From positions 1 to 43,791 of the forward strand of contig NZ_AJGU01000020.1 in the NCBI RefSeq assembly GCF_000260795.1: DNA of 43,791 nucleotides, given 5' to 3'. Positions within the stretch are counted from its first letter, which is position 1. Every line of letters begins with the position of its first letter. The notes under the pieces were generated by a model that saw only the letters and a list, made by a program, of their open reading frames with translations, made no database searches and was not told where the DNA came from. This DNA comes from Treponema sp. JC4. GTDB lineage: Bacteria > Spirochaetota > Spirochaetia > Treponematales > Treponemataceae. A program made the translations under genes and the position numbers. Positions 7,899 through 15,690 of this stretch are shown in pieces.

Positions 7899-8861
7899 AT
7901 GAATGAGATTAAAATTGAATTATTATCAGAAACAAATTTCTCTTTGACATCATTGGATTCATACAACAGAAAACAGGATGTAAATAAGGTATACCGCAGA
8001 ATAGACGGGGAATATGAGTTAGTAGAATGCAAATATACCGAAGACTGGGACCTGGAAAAAAAGCGTTCTGTGGCAAAGAAAATAAGCGGCGATGAATGCA
8101 TCGCGTATCTTGCATTGGAAAATAATAAAGTGGTCGGCTTTATAGGACTGTTAAAAAAGCTTAGCGGGCCATACATGATTCTTGATATGATGCATGTATC
8201 TTCTGAATGCAGGGGACAAGGCATCGGCAGAAAATTATTTGAAGCTGGAAAAGCGGAAGCAAGAAAAGCCAGCGCGGAGGCCTTGTACATATCTGCCTGT
8301 TCCTCTGAGGAGACGATAGCATTTTACAGAGCAATGGGAAGCGAATTTGCAAGCAATCCAATAAAGGAAATTGCTGAAAAAGAACCGTTTGACCTTCAGA
8401 TGATTTGTCCTGTGATGCATATTGTCAAAGCAGAGGAAGATCAGGTAGAAAAAATCGTAGATATGTCTGTCAGAGCTTTTGAAACAGATATAAATGTTGG
8501 CGGAGCAAAAGGTGATTGTCCGCCTGAATTTGATTCAGTGGAATGGCATAAACAAATGGCTCGGGAGGGGCATTTGTATCAAGCGATGATAGGAAACGAT
8601 TTGGTCGGTGCTGCCATTGTATTCCCGAATGAAACAGAAAAAAGCATATACATTGGCAGAATATTTATAGATAGCGTCTATCATAGGAAAGGTTACGGAA
8701 TTCGCCTGATGGAATGCATCGAAAATAATTTCCCATGCGCTGCTGAGTTTAATCTGGATACCCCATGTTGGAATGAGCGGACAAACGCTTTTTACAAAAA
8801 ATTAGGCTATCGCATCATAAAAACTGAGGATGGATTCGTATTTTACCAGAAAAAAAGGTGA
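7899..8861 (+). CDS. Tandem double GNAT acetyltransferase, 320 aa
   Basis: Two GNAT folds are joined in one chain. Domain 1 covers about residues 1-165 with the CoA loop CRGQGIGRKLFE and AFYRAMGSE. Domain 2 covers about 170-320 with YHRKGYGIRLME and AFYKKLGYR. ATG 7899 is chosen over an in-frame GTG at 7884 because GGGGGT lies just before it. Both domains keep the pyrophosphate loop, so both could bind acetyl-CoA. It follows a GNAT gene in the same transcript. The substrate is unknown; a small-molecule detoxification role is only inferred. Confidence 0.85.
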   Translation: MNEIKIELLSETNFSLTSLDSYNRKQDVNKVYRRIDGEYELVECKYTEDWDLEKKRSVAKKISGDECIAYLALENNKVVGFIGLLKKLSGPYMILDMMHVSSECRGQGIGRKLFEAGKAEARKASAEALYISACSSEETIAFYRAMGSEFASNPIKEIAEKEPFDLQMICPVMHIVKAEEDQVEKIVDMSVRAFETDINVGGAKGDCPPEFDSVEWHKQMAREGHLYQAMIGNDLVGAAIVFPNETEKSIYIGRIFIDSVYHRKGYGIRLMECIENNFPCAAEFNLDTPCWNERTNAFYKKLGYRIIKTEDGFVFYQKKR

Positions 8862-8940
8862 GCCGATGTCATTCAGTGACGCGTATTAAATCAAAAAGCG
8901 TAAGAAAATAGAATATAGACAAGCAGTTAAAGAAGGTAAT

Positions 8941-9333
8941 ATGAAACTAGAGGGATTTGGAATTTTCGTAAAGGACATGGCAACAATGGTGCGATTTTAC
9001 CGCGACGTTCTTGGCTTTGGAATCAAGGAAGACGAGAACACAACGAACGTTTTTCTTGAAAAAGACGGCACCTTGTTTTTGTTGTACGGCAGAAATGACA
9101 TTGAAAAGATGACCAATTCAAAATTCAACTACGCCGAAAAAATCAGCGGGCACTTTGAAATTGCTCTGGGCGTGGAAAACTACGCCGCTGTTGACAAAAC
9201 CTTTGCGGAAGTAACAGCAAAGGGAGCTGTGCCAGTCATGCCGCCAACAACGGAGCCATGGGGCCAGCGCACCTGTTACATCGCCGATCCGGAAGGCAAC
9301 TTGATTGAAATCGGCTCATTCGTGAAAGAATAA
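8941..9333 (+). CDS. VOC superfamily protein (glyoxalase/bleomycin-resistance fold), 130 aa
   Basis: The paired beta-alpha-beta-beta-beta modules are seen in FVKDMATMVRFYRDVLGF (N-terminal) and TCYIADPEGNLIEIGSF (C-terminal). The DPEGNLIEI ending carries the usual metal-ligand Glu. The length is typical of single-domain dimeric VOC proteins. The candidate functions are a glyoxalase or an antibiotic-binding protein; motif reading cannot separate them. AAGGT precedes the ATG. It follows the double GNAT by 79 bases. Confidence 0.82.
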   Translation: MKLEGFGIFVKDMATMVRFYRDVLGFGIKEDENTTNVFLEKDGTLFLLYGRNDIEKMTNSKFNYAEKISGHFEIALGVENYAAVDKTFAEVTAKGAVPVMPPTTEPWGQRTCYIADPEGNLIEIGSFVKE

Positions 9334-9350
9334 GCCTTCACTAGACTTTA

Positions 9351-9818
9351 CTAACACTTCTGATTCAAAGACATAATATAAATCTGGCAGGGGTTTTCTT
9401 CGCCCCAGATTTCTTTGATGACTTCCAGTTCTTTGAATCCGCAGGAAAGGTAAAAATGGTTGGTAACATCATAATCCGGATACACGCCCATCTGAACGGT
9501 TTTTACCTGCATAAAAGAATAGCCTTTTTTGATTGCAATTTTCTTTGCTGAGTCAAAAAGCTGCCGACCAAGACCTTTGCGGTGAAAATCCTTCTGCACT
9601 CCCATTACCGCAAGCTCTACAGTCTCTTTCCCGGTCTCTTTAAGACAGAGAAAACCAACGTATTCATTTTTTTCTTTTGCGGCGAGGAAAATCCAGTTCG
9701 TGCAATCTGAAATATATTTTTCCCGGCTCTCATCAACTTCAAACCAGTCGTGTAAACCTTCGAGTATTTTTCTTGCTATTATCTGTTTTGTGTCAGGAGA
9801 TTCAATCTGTTCAATCAT
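9351..9818 (-). CDS. GNAT N-acetyltransferase, 155 aa
   Basis: The CoA loop FHRKGLGRQLFD is followed by VTNHFYLSCGFKELE. The chosen ATG (9816-9818) overlaps the TGA of the upstream aminoglycoside-acetyltransferase-like gene in an ATGA arrangement with GGGGA before it, so the two are translationally coupled. An ATG 12 bases upstream would lie inside that gene and lacks a better site. The ending CQIYIMSL is typical of GNATs. The coupling suggests a joint resistance or modification role (inference). Confidence 0.85.
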   Translation of the reverse strand: MIEQIESPDTKQIIARKILEGLHDWFEVDESREKYISDCTNWIFLAAKEKNEYVGFLCLKETGKETVELAVMGVQKDFHRKGLGRQLFDSAKKIAIKKGYSFMQVKTVQMGVYPDYDVTNHFYLSCGFKELEVIKEIWGEENPCQIYIMSLNQKC

Positions 9819-10552
9819 TTTATTCCCCACAGTTCATAAGGATTATTTTTCAATTCATTCTCGTAAATTGAGACCACGTCCCAAATGTTGAAGAACATGG
9901 CTTTGCAGTTGCCAATCATCGCTTCCTTTATGAGACCTCTTTCGTAAGCCATTTTCTGAATGGTGTACCAGGCCTTTATCGGCGGATGGCCGCATTCGGT
10001 GAACCATTCGTTTGGTGGATAGATTTTATTTACTTCCTCGCTAGAAGCGAATGCGTTTTTAATATCTTCTGGCGTACAATCTTCAACATAGTGCATTGCC
10101 GTGAGCTTGTAGATGTCTACGCCCAAAAGCAGGGCCATTCCGCCGTTATGTATGGCGTAATCCAGACCGCCTTTTACCGCTTCTTCACCATGTTTTCCCC
10201 AGCCGGCGGTCGCAATGAAGTCAGCGCCGTAAAAAACATCCGGCATTCTTTTAAATGTGTCGGCGATAATTCCCATAGCCGTTCGGTCGGCTTCCGGCGG
10301 AAGTATTTTGATTTTTACCGTAAGACCAAGCTTTTTATCTTCTTCCGTAAGCGGAAGCTCCTTGGAAAGCCTTAGTGCTGGCATAAAAATGCTTCCTTCA
10401 CTAGTGATGATTTCTTTGAGCGTATCGATCACGGTTTCCGCTCCGCCTTCCAATTTTCCAAAGCTGCTCAACGAGCTATGCACTTCAAGAGTCATTCCTT
10501 TTTTAACGCCAAGATTAATCAGCGCGTCTTTGAATTCTTTTTTTGTCACCAC
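9815..10552 (-). CDS. AAC(3)-family aminoglycoside N3-acetyltransferase-like protein, 245 aa
   Basis: This matches the antibiotic_NAT family (aminoglycoside 3-N-acetyltransferase / YokD). Family-like features are GVKKGMTLEVHSSLSSFG near the N-terminus, LLLGVDIYKLTAMHYVED and a final IGNCKAMFFN. The catalytic His is probably the one in AMHYVED. It is a little shorter than classical AAC(3) enzymes (about 260-280). Two GTG codons stand in tandem at the start; the first follows GGGAGAG. It is coupled to a downstream GNAT. Whether it inactivates aminoglycosides is untested; many chromosomal members do not. Confidence 0.82.
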   Translation of the reverse strand: MVTKKEFKDALINLGVKKGMTLEVHSSLSSFGKLEGGAETVIDTLKEIITSEGSIFMPALRLSKELPLTEEDKKLGLTVKIKILPPEADRTAMGIIADTFKRMPDVFYGADFIATAGWGKHGEEAVKGGLDYAIHNGGMALLLGVDIYKLTAMHYVEDCTPEDIKNAFASSEEVNKIYPPNEWFTECGHPPIKAWYTIQKMAYERGLIKEAMIGNCKAMFFNIWDVVSIYENELKNNPYELWGIK

Positions 10553-10576
10553 TTTGTCTCTCCCTTACAATAGAAC

Positions 10577-11245
10577 TTACTTTGCCATATTAAGTGTTTT
10601 CTTTAAATTATTAATTTCATTTTGAAGATTTGCGAGAAATTTTCCTGCATGTGCTCCATCCATCTGCGTATGGTGAAACTGGAATGAAAGTGTGAGCTTA
10701 TAGTGAAACCATTTTTTTTTGTATTTTCCCCAGATGATGAAGGGATTGTTGAAAATTCCTGAGTTCATTCCTACTGCCCCGTCTATTTCGGTATCTATAA
10801 TTGCTGATGTTCCGATTACCATACAGGTTTCCGATAAATCCCTGTCCTTGCAGTTTTCTGCGACATTTGCAGTATGCTTTAAGTAAGAGCTGTTGAAGAC
10901 TTGCAGGTTTTCTGAAAAAGTATGTCGCAAGAATTTACTTCGCCTATTTTTGTTTTTTACAATTGTGTTGACTGCAAGATTTTCATATTGAAGCAGCTTG
11001 TCACCTACAGGAAGAGTGTAAAATTCCTTTATGCCAGTGGCAGCTTTTCCAATGCACCAGTCGAGCAGCATGTTGAACTTCAAATGTTTTTTTCGGCTGA
11101 TTTTGACGAGCTTTGTTACATCAAAAGTTTTAAAGAAAGTTACCATTGGGTTTGGAGCTTTCATCCAAAGTTTATATGCCATTGCACGAGTTGTATTTTC
11201 TGGGATTATTTCTATTGGCATTTTTCCCAAATCTTCTTTATCCAT
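10577..11245 (-). CDS. CatA-like acetyltransferase, 222 aa
   Basis: The catalytic motif of chloramphenicol acetyltransferase and dihydrolipoyl acyltransferase, HHTQMDG (HHxxxDG), is intact near the C-terminus. FNMLLDWCIGKAATGI and MNSGIFNNPFIIWG fit the trimeric CAT fold. I prefer ATG 11245; the frame can extend to a TTG at 11281 but no ribosome-binding site is clear for either. A second, divergent CatA-like gene lies at 28942-29589. Acetyl transfer to chloramphenicol is possible but unproven. Confidence 0.78.
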   Translation of the reverse strand: MDKEDLGKMPIEIIPENTTRAMAYKLWMKAPNPMVTFFKTFDVTKLVKISRKKHLKFNMLLDWCIGKAATGIKEFYTLPVGDKLLQYENLAVNTIVKNKNRRSKFLRHTFSENLQVFNSSYLKHTANVAENCKDRDLSETCMVIGTSAIIDTEIDGAVGMNSGIFNNPFIIWGKYKKKWFHYKLTLSFQFHHTQMDGAHAGKFLANLQNEINNLKKTLNMAK

Positions 11246-11411
11246 ATTTTTAATTGTATATGGCTTGTATAAAAATCTCAAATATAAAGATTCATTTCTT
11301 CGCCATTGTTATGTGATGCGATTTTTTTACCACCACAACCACACCTGCAGTTCACAAAATACTAGGGAAATATACTTTTCTATATCCCATAAGATAAGTT
11401 TACATAAGATT

Positions 11412-11442
11412 TTGAGAGAACGCATTAAACTTATGCTATAAT
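11412..11442 (+). promoter_or_regulatory. Extended -10 promoter before the MmcQ/YjbR gene
   Basis: TATAAT (11437-11442) is preceded by TGC, making an extended -10, with TTGAGA at 11412-11417 (19-base spacing). It lies six bases before the ATG at 11448, so the leader is very short or absent. Confidence 0.6.
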
Positions 11443-11447
11443 AAGCC

Positions 11448-12107
11448 ATGGACTACAGCTACATTTTCCGTTCAGCAAAAATTAAGAAGGAATCTCTGGA
11501 AACAGCTGGTTTTACGACAACTGATGGCAACACTTTCTCCATGAACCAGACAGTTTCCAAAGGAGCATTCAATGCAGACATCACTCTTTCGCTTTCCGAT
11601 CAGACTCTTACCGTCCATCTTTTTGATTCAGCTACTAGCGAAAAATATGCACTCTTTGACATGCCGAATTCACACGGCGCTTTTGTAGCTTCACTTCGCG
11701 AAGAAGTTCAGCAGCTTATTGATGAAATCAAATCAAAGTGCTTTGAGACCAGCGACTTGAAAGATGATTATATCGCATGGATTAAAACTCAGTTTGGAGC
11801 CGAGCCGGATTACCCGTGGCCGGACACACCCGACTATTGCGTTTTCCGCTGCCAAAATGAAAAATGGTTTGCACTTGTAATGAGGATAAAGTACCGCCAG
11901 CTAGGTCTTACCGGCGACGAAGAAGTCTGGGTCGTAAACATGAAGGCCAGCCAGGACGAAATCCCGAACCTAATCGACAAAAAATCAATCTTCCCAGCCT
12001 GGCACATGAACAAAAAGCACTGGATTACAGTTCTGCTCACCGCTGCAACTGATTTTGAAAAACTGTGCGAGCTGACGCAGAAGAGTTGGGAACTGGTAAC
12101 TAAATAA
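11448..12107 (+). CDS. MmcQ/YjbR-family protein with N-terminal extension, 219 aa
   Basis: The C-terminal 110 residues match the MmcQ/YjbR (double-wing) fold: YPWPDTPDYCVFRCQNEKWFALVM, then VWVVNMK and HMNKKHWITVLL (shown in short pieces). The first 100 residues are a beta-rich extension found in longer family members. YjbR-type proteins are thought to bind nucleic acid, but their role is not established. The promoter abuts the ATG, so translation may be leaderless. It converges with the TetR gene with only three bases between stops. Confidence 0.82.
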   Translation: MDYSYIFRSAKIKKESLETAGFTTTDGNTFSMNQTVSKGAFNADITLSLSDQTLTVHLFDSATSEKYALFDMPNSHGAFVASLREEVQQLIDEIKSKCFETSDLKDDYIAWIKTQFGAEPDYPWPDTPDYCVFRCQNEKWFALVMRIKYRQLGLTGDEEVWVVNMKASQDEIPNLIDKKSIFPAWHMNKKHWITVLLTAATDFEKLCELTQKSWELVTK

Positions 12108-12110
12108 GCG

Positions 12111-12758
12111 TTATTTCCCCTTCTTCATCCAATCAATATTCATAAGAATAAAATCTTTTACATCACGGGCAAGATCTAATTCCTTTGGCTTTATCTTGAG
12201 TGTTTTGAGAGCCTGAATAATCAGTGGATTTACAAGGCAGTTGGAAAAATAGCTTGCTCCATAATTCATTATGGCAAGAAAAAGATTGTCGGCCTGATCT
12301 TCCGTAATTCCAAGTGCATATGAAAGCCGCTTCTGCAAAACAAAAGCCAGGTCATAATAAGTTTTCTTAAAAACCGTCAGACGTTCAACAGTAACATTGC
12401 GCTCAATAATTGTAAGAAGGAATGCAACATATCTGAAGTAATCCTCGTGGCTGGCAACCTGTGCTGTCCAGATTTCGGCAACTGTTTCCGGCGTGAACTT
12501 GCAGCCTTCCGGGAACACCGTCAAAAGTGAGTTCAGATATTCAGTCATTCTGTCCTGAGTTATTTCGAGGTAGATTTCTTCTTTTGTTGTTACGTATTTA
12601 TAAAGATTTGCACGCGACCAGTCCTGCTTTTCTGCAATTGTAGAAAGTGTGATTTCGGTATAAGGCATTGATTTAAAAAGCTCATCGGCCGCCTTTTTGA
12701 TTTGAGACATTCTTTCTTCTTTCTGTTCGTCCGTGCGGGCTCTTTTATAGTCTGGCAT
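12111..12758 (-). CDS. TetR/AcrR-family regulator, 215 aa
   Basis: The N-terminal DNA-binding domain spans about residues 16-63 with TLSTIAEKQDWSRANLYKYV and TTKEEIYLEI, the classical TetR signature. The rest is a helical ligand-binding and dimerisation domain. I place the start at ATG 12758; a TTG 18 bases upstream is also in frame. No clear target is adjacent: upstream lies a 280-base GC-rich gap and downstream a convergent gene. The ligand is unknown. Confidence 0.85.
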   Translation of the reverse strand: MPDYKRARTDEQKEERMSQIKKAADELFKSMPYTEITLSTIAEKQDWSRANLYKYVTTKEEIYLEITQDRMTEYLNSLLTVFPEGCKFTPETVAEIWTAQVASHEDYFRYVAFLLTIIERNVTVERLTVFKKTYYDLAFVLQKRLSYALGITEDQADNLFLAIMNYGASYFSNCLVNPLIIQALKTLKIKPKELDLARDVKDFILMNIDWMKKGK

Positions 12759-12857
12759 GGGATTAGGATATTTCAAAAAGGGATTTTTTACAAGTGAAAA
12801 TGCGTAGGTTATTATGGAAATTAGGGACAGAGTGTTGCTTAGGATTTTTCTTTTAAA

Positions 12858-12978
12858 TCTGGGCGCATCCCTGCGCTCACTTTGTTCGCTTCGGGTCGGG
12901 TGTTCCGTGGCTCGGTTCCCTCGGCGTCCTCACTTCGTTGCGGTCGCTGGCTTCGCCACCACTCCATACCCTTGCGCA
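12858..12978. repeat. GC-rich repeat-like intergenic block
   Basis: About 120 bases with G+C content far above the flanks, made of short hairpin-forming pieces (GGGCGCA near the start and TTGCGCA near the end are inverse). It does not encode a convincing protein. It adjoins the attC-like site and fills the 283-base gap between the TetR gene and the nuclease-like gene. It resembles dispersed intergenic elements, but copy number cannot be seen here. Confidence 0.4.
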
Positions 12979-12991
12979 ATTTACTAGATAT

Positions 12992-13065
12992 GTTTAACAA
13001 ATTGGTAACAACTGGTTGTACCGCAGCGGGCTTGACCCGCTGTCGGCTACGAACCTTTGTTATGT
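12992..13065 (-). other. Integron attC-like recombination site
   Basis: Read on the minus strand, the site begins with ACATAAC (R''-like), which contains the TAA stop of the upstream gene. It ends with GTTAAAC, a perfect GTTRRRY core. The outer arms AACAAAGG and CCAATTTGTT pair with two unpaired bases on one side, as in attC extrahelical bases. The centre is an AGCGGG...CCCGCT hairpin. Length about 74 bases and position at the 3' end of a gene in the same orientation both fit a gene cassette. No integrase is present. Confidence 0.6.
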
Positions 13066-13908
13066 GATATTCACTTTCACAACATAATATTTTATCCCCA
13101 GTTGTTCACAATATTTTTGTAAATTTTTAGGTAATTCTCTTTCTATTACTAATGCACAAATTACTTTTTTTGTTTCTCGTGCACCAACTTTTGTTTCGGC
13201 TTCAATTACATTTTTATACTTTACGCATTGAAAAATACCGCGCTGGATATCATCTAAACTTGAACGAATTGATTTAGCTTCATATGCATAAATTGTATCA
13301 TCATCTCTGAAAACAACATCTATTTTATCTCCTGAAAGTAGAGGATATTCATCTATAGCCTCGGCTTTTCCACGATACCCAAGAAGATGATGTTTTTCTT
13401 TTATGTATTCTTTTACTTTTCTATGTTCTGGAGAACCTTCACTTCCAAAAGGATTATATTGTTTTTTAGAAGAAGTCACTTTAGATAACAATTTAATATT
13501 TAATGCCTCTAATACTTCTAACCATTTATTTCCAAAATTTAATATTTTTTCATGTTCTGCAATAACAAAAGCCTTTTGTTCAATTTTGGGGAGATTGTCA
13601 TATCCAGGAACAAAAGCTCGTAACCCGTATGAGGGTAAGCCAGTTGTTTTACTTATTATCATTGATTGCAAGATAGGAATGGGTTGATTCCAATCTTTTA
13701 TTTTTACACTTTCTAATAATTCTCCAACTACTCCAAGAGTTTTTCCGATGTTTCCAGAAAATAAACTTCCTTGATAGGGTTCGGGAAATTTTATGTCATT
13801 TGCTAATTCACTATACGAAATTGATTTTTCAACTAAATTAGTATCCAATATACGAGATACCATCTCCGAAATTATCTCTTTCGCATAAAAAGTGTAATCA
13901 ATTTCCAT
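13060..13908 (-). CDS. PD-(D/E)XK nuclease-like hypothetical protein, 282 aa
   Basis: The C-terminal part has GDKIDVVFRDDDTIYAYEAKS: Asp197, then Glu210-Ala-Lys212, a plausible PD-(D/E)XK metal site, with HRKVKEYIKEKH upstream. The remainder is unfamiliar. The gene is markedly more AT-rich than its neighbours, and its stop codon is part of an attC-like site, both of which suggest acquisition as a cassette. It may be a restriction-type or mobile-element nuclease or an inactive relative. Only the motif supports the call. Confidence 0.6.
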   Translation of the reverse strand: MEIDYTFYAKEIISEMVSRILDTNLVEKSISYSELANDIKFPEPYQGSLFSGNIGKTLGVVGELLESVKIKDWNQPIPILQSMIISKTTGLPSYGLRAFVPGYDNLPKIEQKAFVIAEHEKILNFGNKWLEVLEALNIKLLSKVTSSKKQYNPFGSEGSPEHRKVKEYIKEKHHLLGYRGKAEAIDEYPLLSGDKIDVVFRDDDTIYAYEAKSIRSSLDDIQRGIFQCVKYKNVIEAETKVGARETKKVICALVIERELPKNLQKYCEQLGIKYYVVKVNIT

Positions 13909-14033
13909 TCTTCGTTCCTGCGCCCCAGTGTGGGCGTCCGTATAACATTATTTATCCTTATCCAGAATAAACTCTTAATAAAATTATATCATATTTTCCA
14001 AAATTCACGCATCGTTTATAAAATCCATTAAAA

Positions 14034-14136
14034 GCGTTAGGGATTGTAGGGGCAGCCCTGAAAGGGCTGTTCCGAAGGAATGGAGCCGAATGGCGGAACC
14101 CCGAAAAGCCCGACCGATGCGAAGCAGCGGAAACGC
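14034..14136. other. Structured GC-rich intergenic element (three-way junction)
   Basis: The sequence folds without unpaired bases at the branch point. GGGG (14049-14052) pairs with CCCC (14099-14102). Inside it, CAGCCC/GGGCTG (14053-14058/14064-14069) and TTCCG/CGGAA (14070-14074/14094-14098) form two arms. GCGTT (14034-14038) and AACGC (14132-14136) close the element. It fills the 280-base gap between the nuclease-like and DUF4143 genes. The 5' end GCGTTAGGG resembles an attC core end. A structured RNA, an attC-like site or a dispersed repeat are all possible. Confidence 0.5.
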
Positions 14137-14188
14137 CCAGAAAATCAAAAAACAAACTAAATATTCCAAAACATTGTAACACTTTGGT

Positions 14189-15442
14189 TTATAAAGATTC
14201 CCCGTTTAAGAAATCAAGAGCATAAATCTGTTTGATTCCGTCATGATATATGAGTGGTGCATTATCCAGTGTAATCAAAGTTTTAGGAAAATTATCTTTT
14301 ACAGCAAGAAGTGGTCTCAACTCTCTTTTTAAGGTTGCTTCATCACGTACAGAAAGTGAGACCTGAATGTAATTAAGGGCACCTTCTTTTTGTGCTATAA
14401 AATCAATTTCCATATCATCTATTTTTCCAACAGACAATTCATAACCGCGTCGTAATAATTCAAGAAATACTATATTCTCAAGAATATGACCTTCATCGCC
14501 ACCTCTTGCACCAAGCATAAAGAAGCGAAGGCCCATATCTACGGCATAATATTTTTCAAGAGTTTTTAGAGTTTCTTTTCCCCGAATGTCATAGCGGTTA
14601 AGTTTGTAAAAAAGATAAGTTTCACACAATGCAGAAAGGCAATTATCTATTGTTGCTGATGAAGTTTTTCTACCGTTTGAAACAAATGTGTCACAGATTT
14701 TCTTTGGAGAAAGCAGATTTCCAGTATGAACGAGGGCAAACTTTACAATCTTTTCAAGAAGGATTGTGTCTGCAATTTTTTTGCGCTGCTGAATATCTTT
14801 CAAAACAATTGTTGAATACAAACCTGCAATATATTCTCTAATAGCATCGTTCTTTTCATAGATATTATGAAGATAAGGGAATCCACCAAAAGTAATATAC
14901 TTTGTGTATAATGTTGGCAAATCAAAACTATCCTGAAAAAACTTTTCTTTATATGCGGCCTGAAACTCAATGAAAGAAAATGGAAGTATATTTATTTCGA
15001 TGTAACGGCCACTCAAAAGTGTTGCAATTTCGCTGGAAAGCATTGAAGCATTTGAACCAGTTAGATAAATATCTACATTTGGAAGAATGAAAAGAGAATC
15101 TACAACCTTTTCAAACTTTTCAACAAGCTGTATTTCATCCAGAAAGATATAATTCATTTTACCTTCCTGAATATGCTCTTTCAGAACAGAATGTAATTTA
15201 TGATAATCCGTAATATCTTCATTTTCGAGCATTTCAAAATTGAAAAATGAAATTTGATTTTCAGATGCAGATTTTGAAATCTCTTTGCAGACTTCTTTTA
15301 GAATAACTGATTTTCCGGAACGTCTTACGCCCGTAATAACTTTAATGACATGCTGATCCTGCCAGGAAAGGAGTTTTTCAACATATTCCTTGCGAAAATA
15401 AGAGTCTTCCTTATAAAGCGGAGTATCACGAAAGTCTATCAT
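14189..15442 (-). CDS. AAA ATPase with C-terminal DUF4143, 417 aa
   Basis: Walker A GVRRSGKS is at residues 38-45, Walker B IFLDEIQ contains Asp102-Glu103, and LTGSNASML is the sensor region with the characteristic GRYIEI following. The C-terminal half is DUF4143, with FLELLRRGYE and a nuclease-like DFIAQKEGALNYIQVS (Asp...Gln). These proteins are common as isolated, often strain-variable genes, and their function is not settled. A minus-strand TTGACA at 15470-15475 gives it its own promoter. Confidence 0.88.
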   Translation of the reverse strand: MIDFRDTPLYKEDSYFRKEYVEKLLSWQDQHVIKVITGVRRSGKSVILKEVCKEISKSASENQISFFNFEMLENEDITDYHKLHSVLKEHIQEGKMNYIFLDEIQLVEKFEKVVDSLFILPNVDIYLTGSNASMLSSEIATLLSGRYIEINILPFSFIEFQAAYKEKFFQDSFDLPTLYTKYITFGGFPYLHNIYEKNDAIREYIAGLYSTIVLKDIQQRKKIADTILLEKIVKFALVHTGNLLSPKKICDTFVSNGRKTSSATIDNCLSALCETYLFYKLNRYDIRGKETLKTLEKYYAVDMGLRFFMLGARGGDEGHILENIVFLELLRRGYELSVGKIDDMEIDFIAQKEGALNYIQVSLSVRDEATLKRELRPLLAVKDNFPKTLITLDNAPLIYHDGIKQIYALDFLNGESL

Positions 15443-15469
15443 ACCGATAGTTTATATCCAAAAAATTTA

Positions 15470-15502
15470 ATTGTCAACTTTTTAACATACAAGTTAAAAA
15501 GT
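15470..15502 (-). promoter_or_regulatory. DUF4143 promoter with overlapping 10-bp inverted repeat
   Basis: ACTTTTTAAC (15477-15486) and GTTAAAAAGT (15493-15502) form a perfect inverted repeat with a 6-base spacer. It immediately abuts the TTGACA -35 of the minus-strand promoter (15470-15475), with TATAAA or TAAACT about 15-17 bases further. It is placed where a repressor or activator would bind. Confidence 0.5.
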
Positions 15503-15571
15503 CTGGAAATACCTTATGTTTTTTAAATCAGAATTAAATATTTTTATTCTGCACATATTTCAATCTTTTTC

Positions 15572-15600
15572 TTGACAAGCGATATTACGTTTGTTATAGT
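15572..15600 (+). promoter_or_regulatory. Near-consensus promoter of the redox operon
   Basis: TTGACA (15572-15577) and TATAGT (15595-15600) are 17 bases apart. Transcription would start about 80 bases before the flavodoxin ATG, leaving a leader that contains a TTCTGAAACAAGTTCGGAA partial palindrome. Confidence 0.75.
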
Positions 15601-15690
15601 TTTGCTTAGTGACATTGTGTAACTTATAAAAAAGGAGATTCTGAAACAAGTTCGGAATGACGGCAGTGATTTTAAACCAGGAGGATTCAT

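Noticed and set aside
9986-10625. Plus-strand open frames opposite the AAC(3)-like gene
   Set aside because: They are shadow frames of a clear minus-strand coding gene.
13940-14042. Second attC-like site upstream of the nuclease-like gene
   Set aside because: GTATAAC and GCGTTAGGG resemble cores, but the arms between them do not pair, so only the downstream site is called.
13958-14182. Minus-strand 74-codon open frame over the GC-rich element
   Set aside because: It covers the perfectly paired three-way junction and is compositionally odd; there is no ribosome-binding site and no domain.
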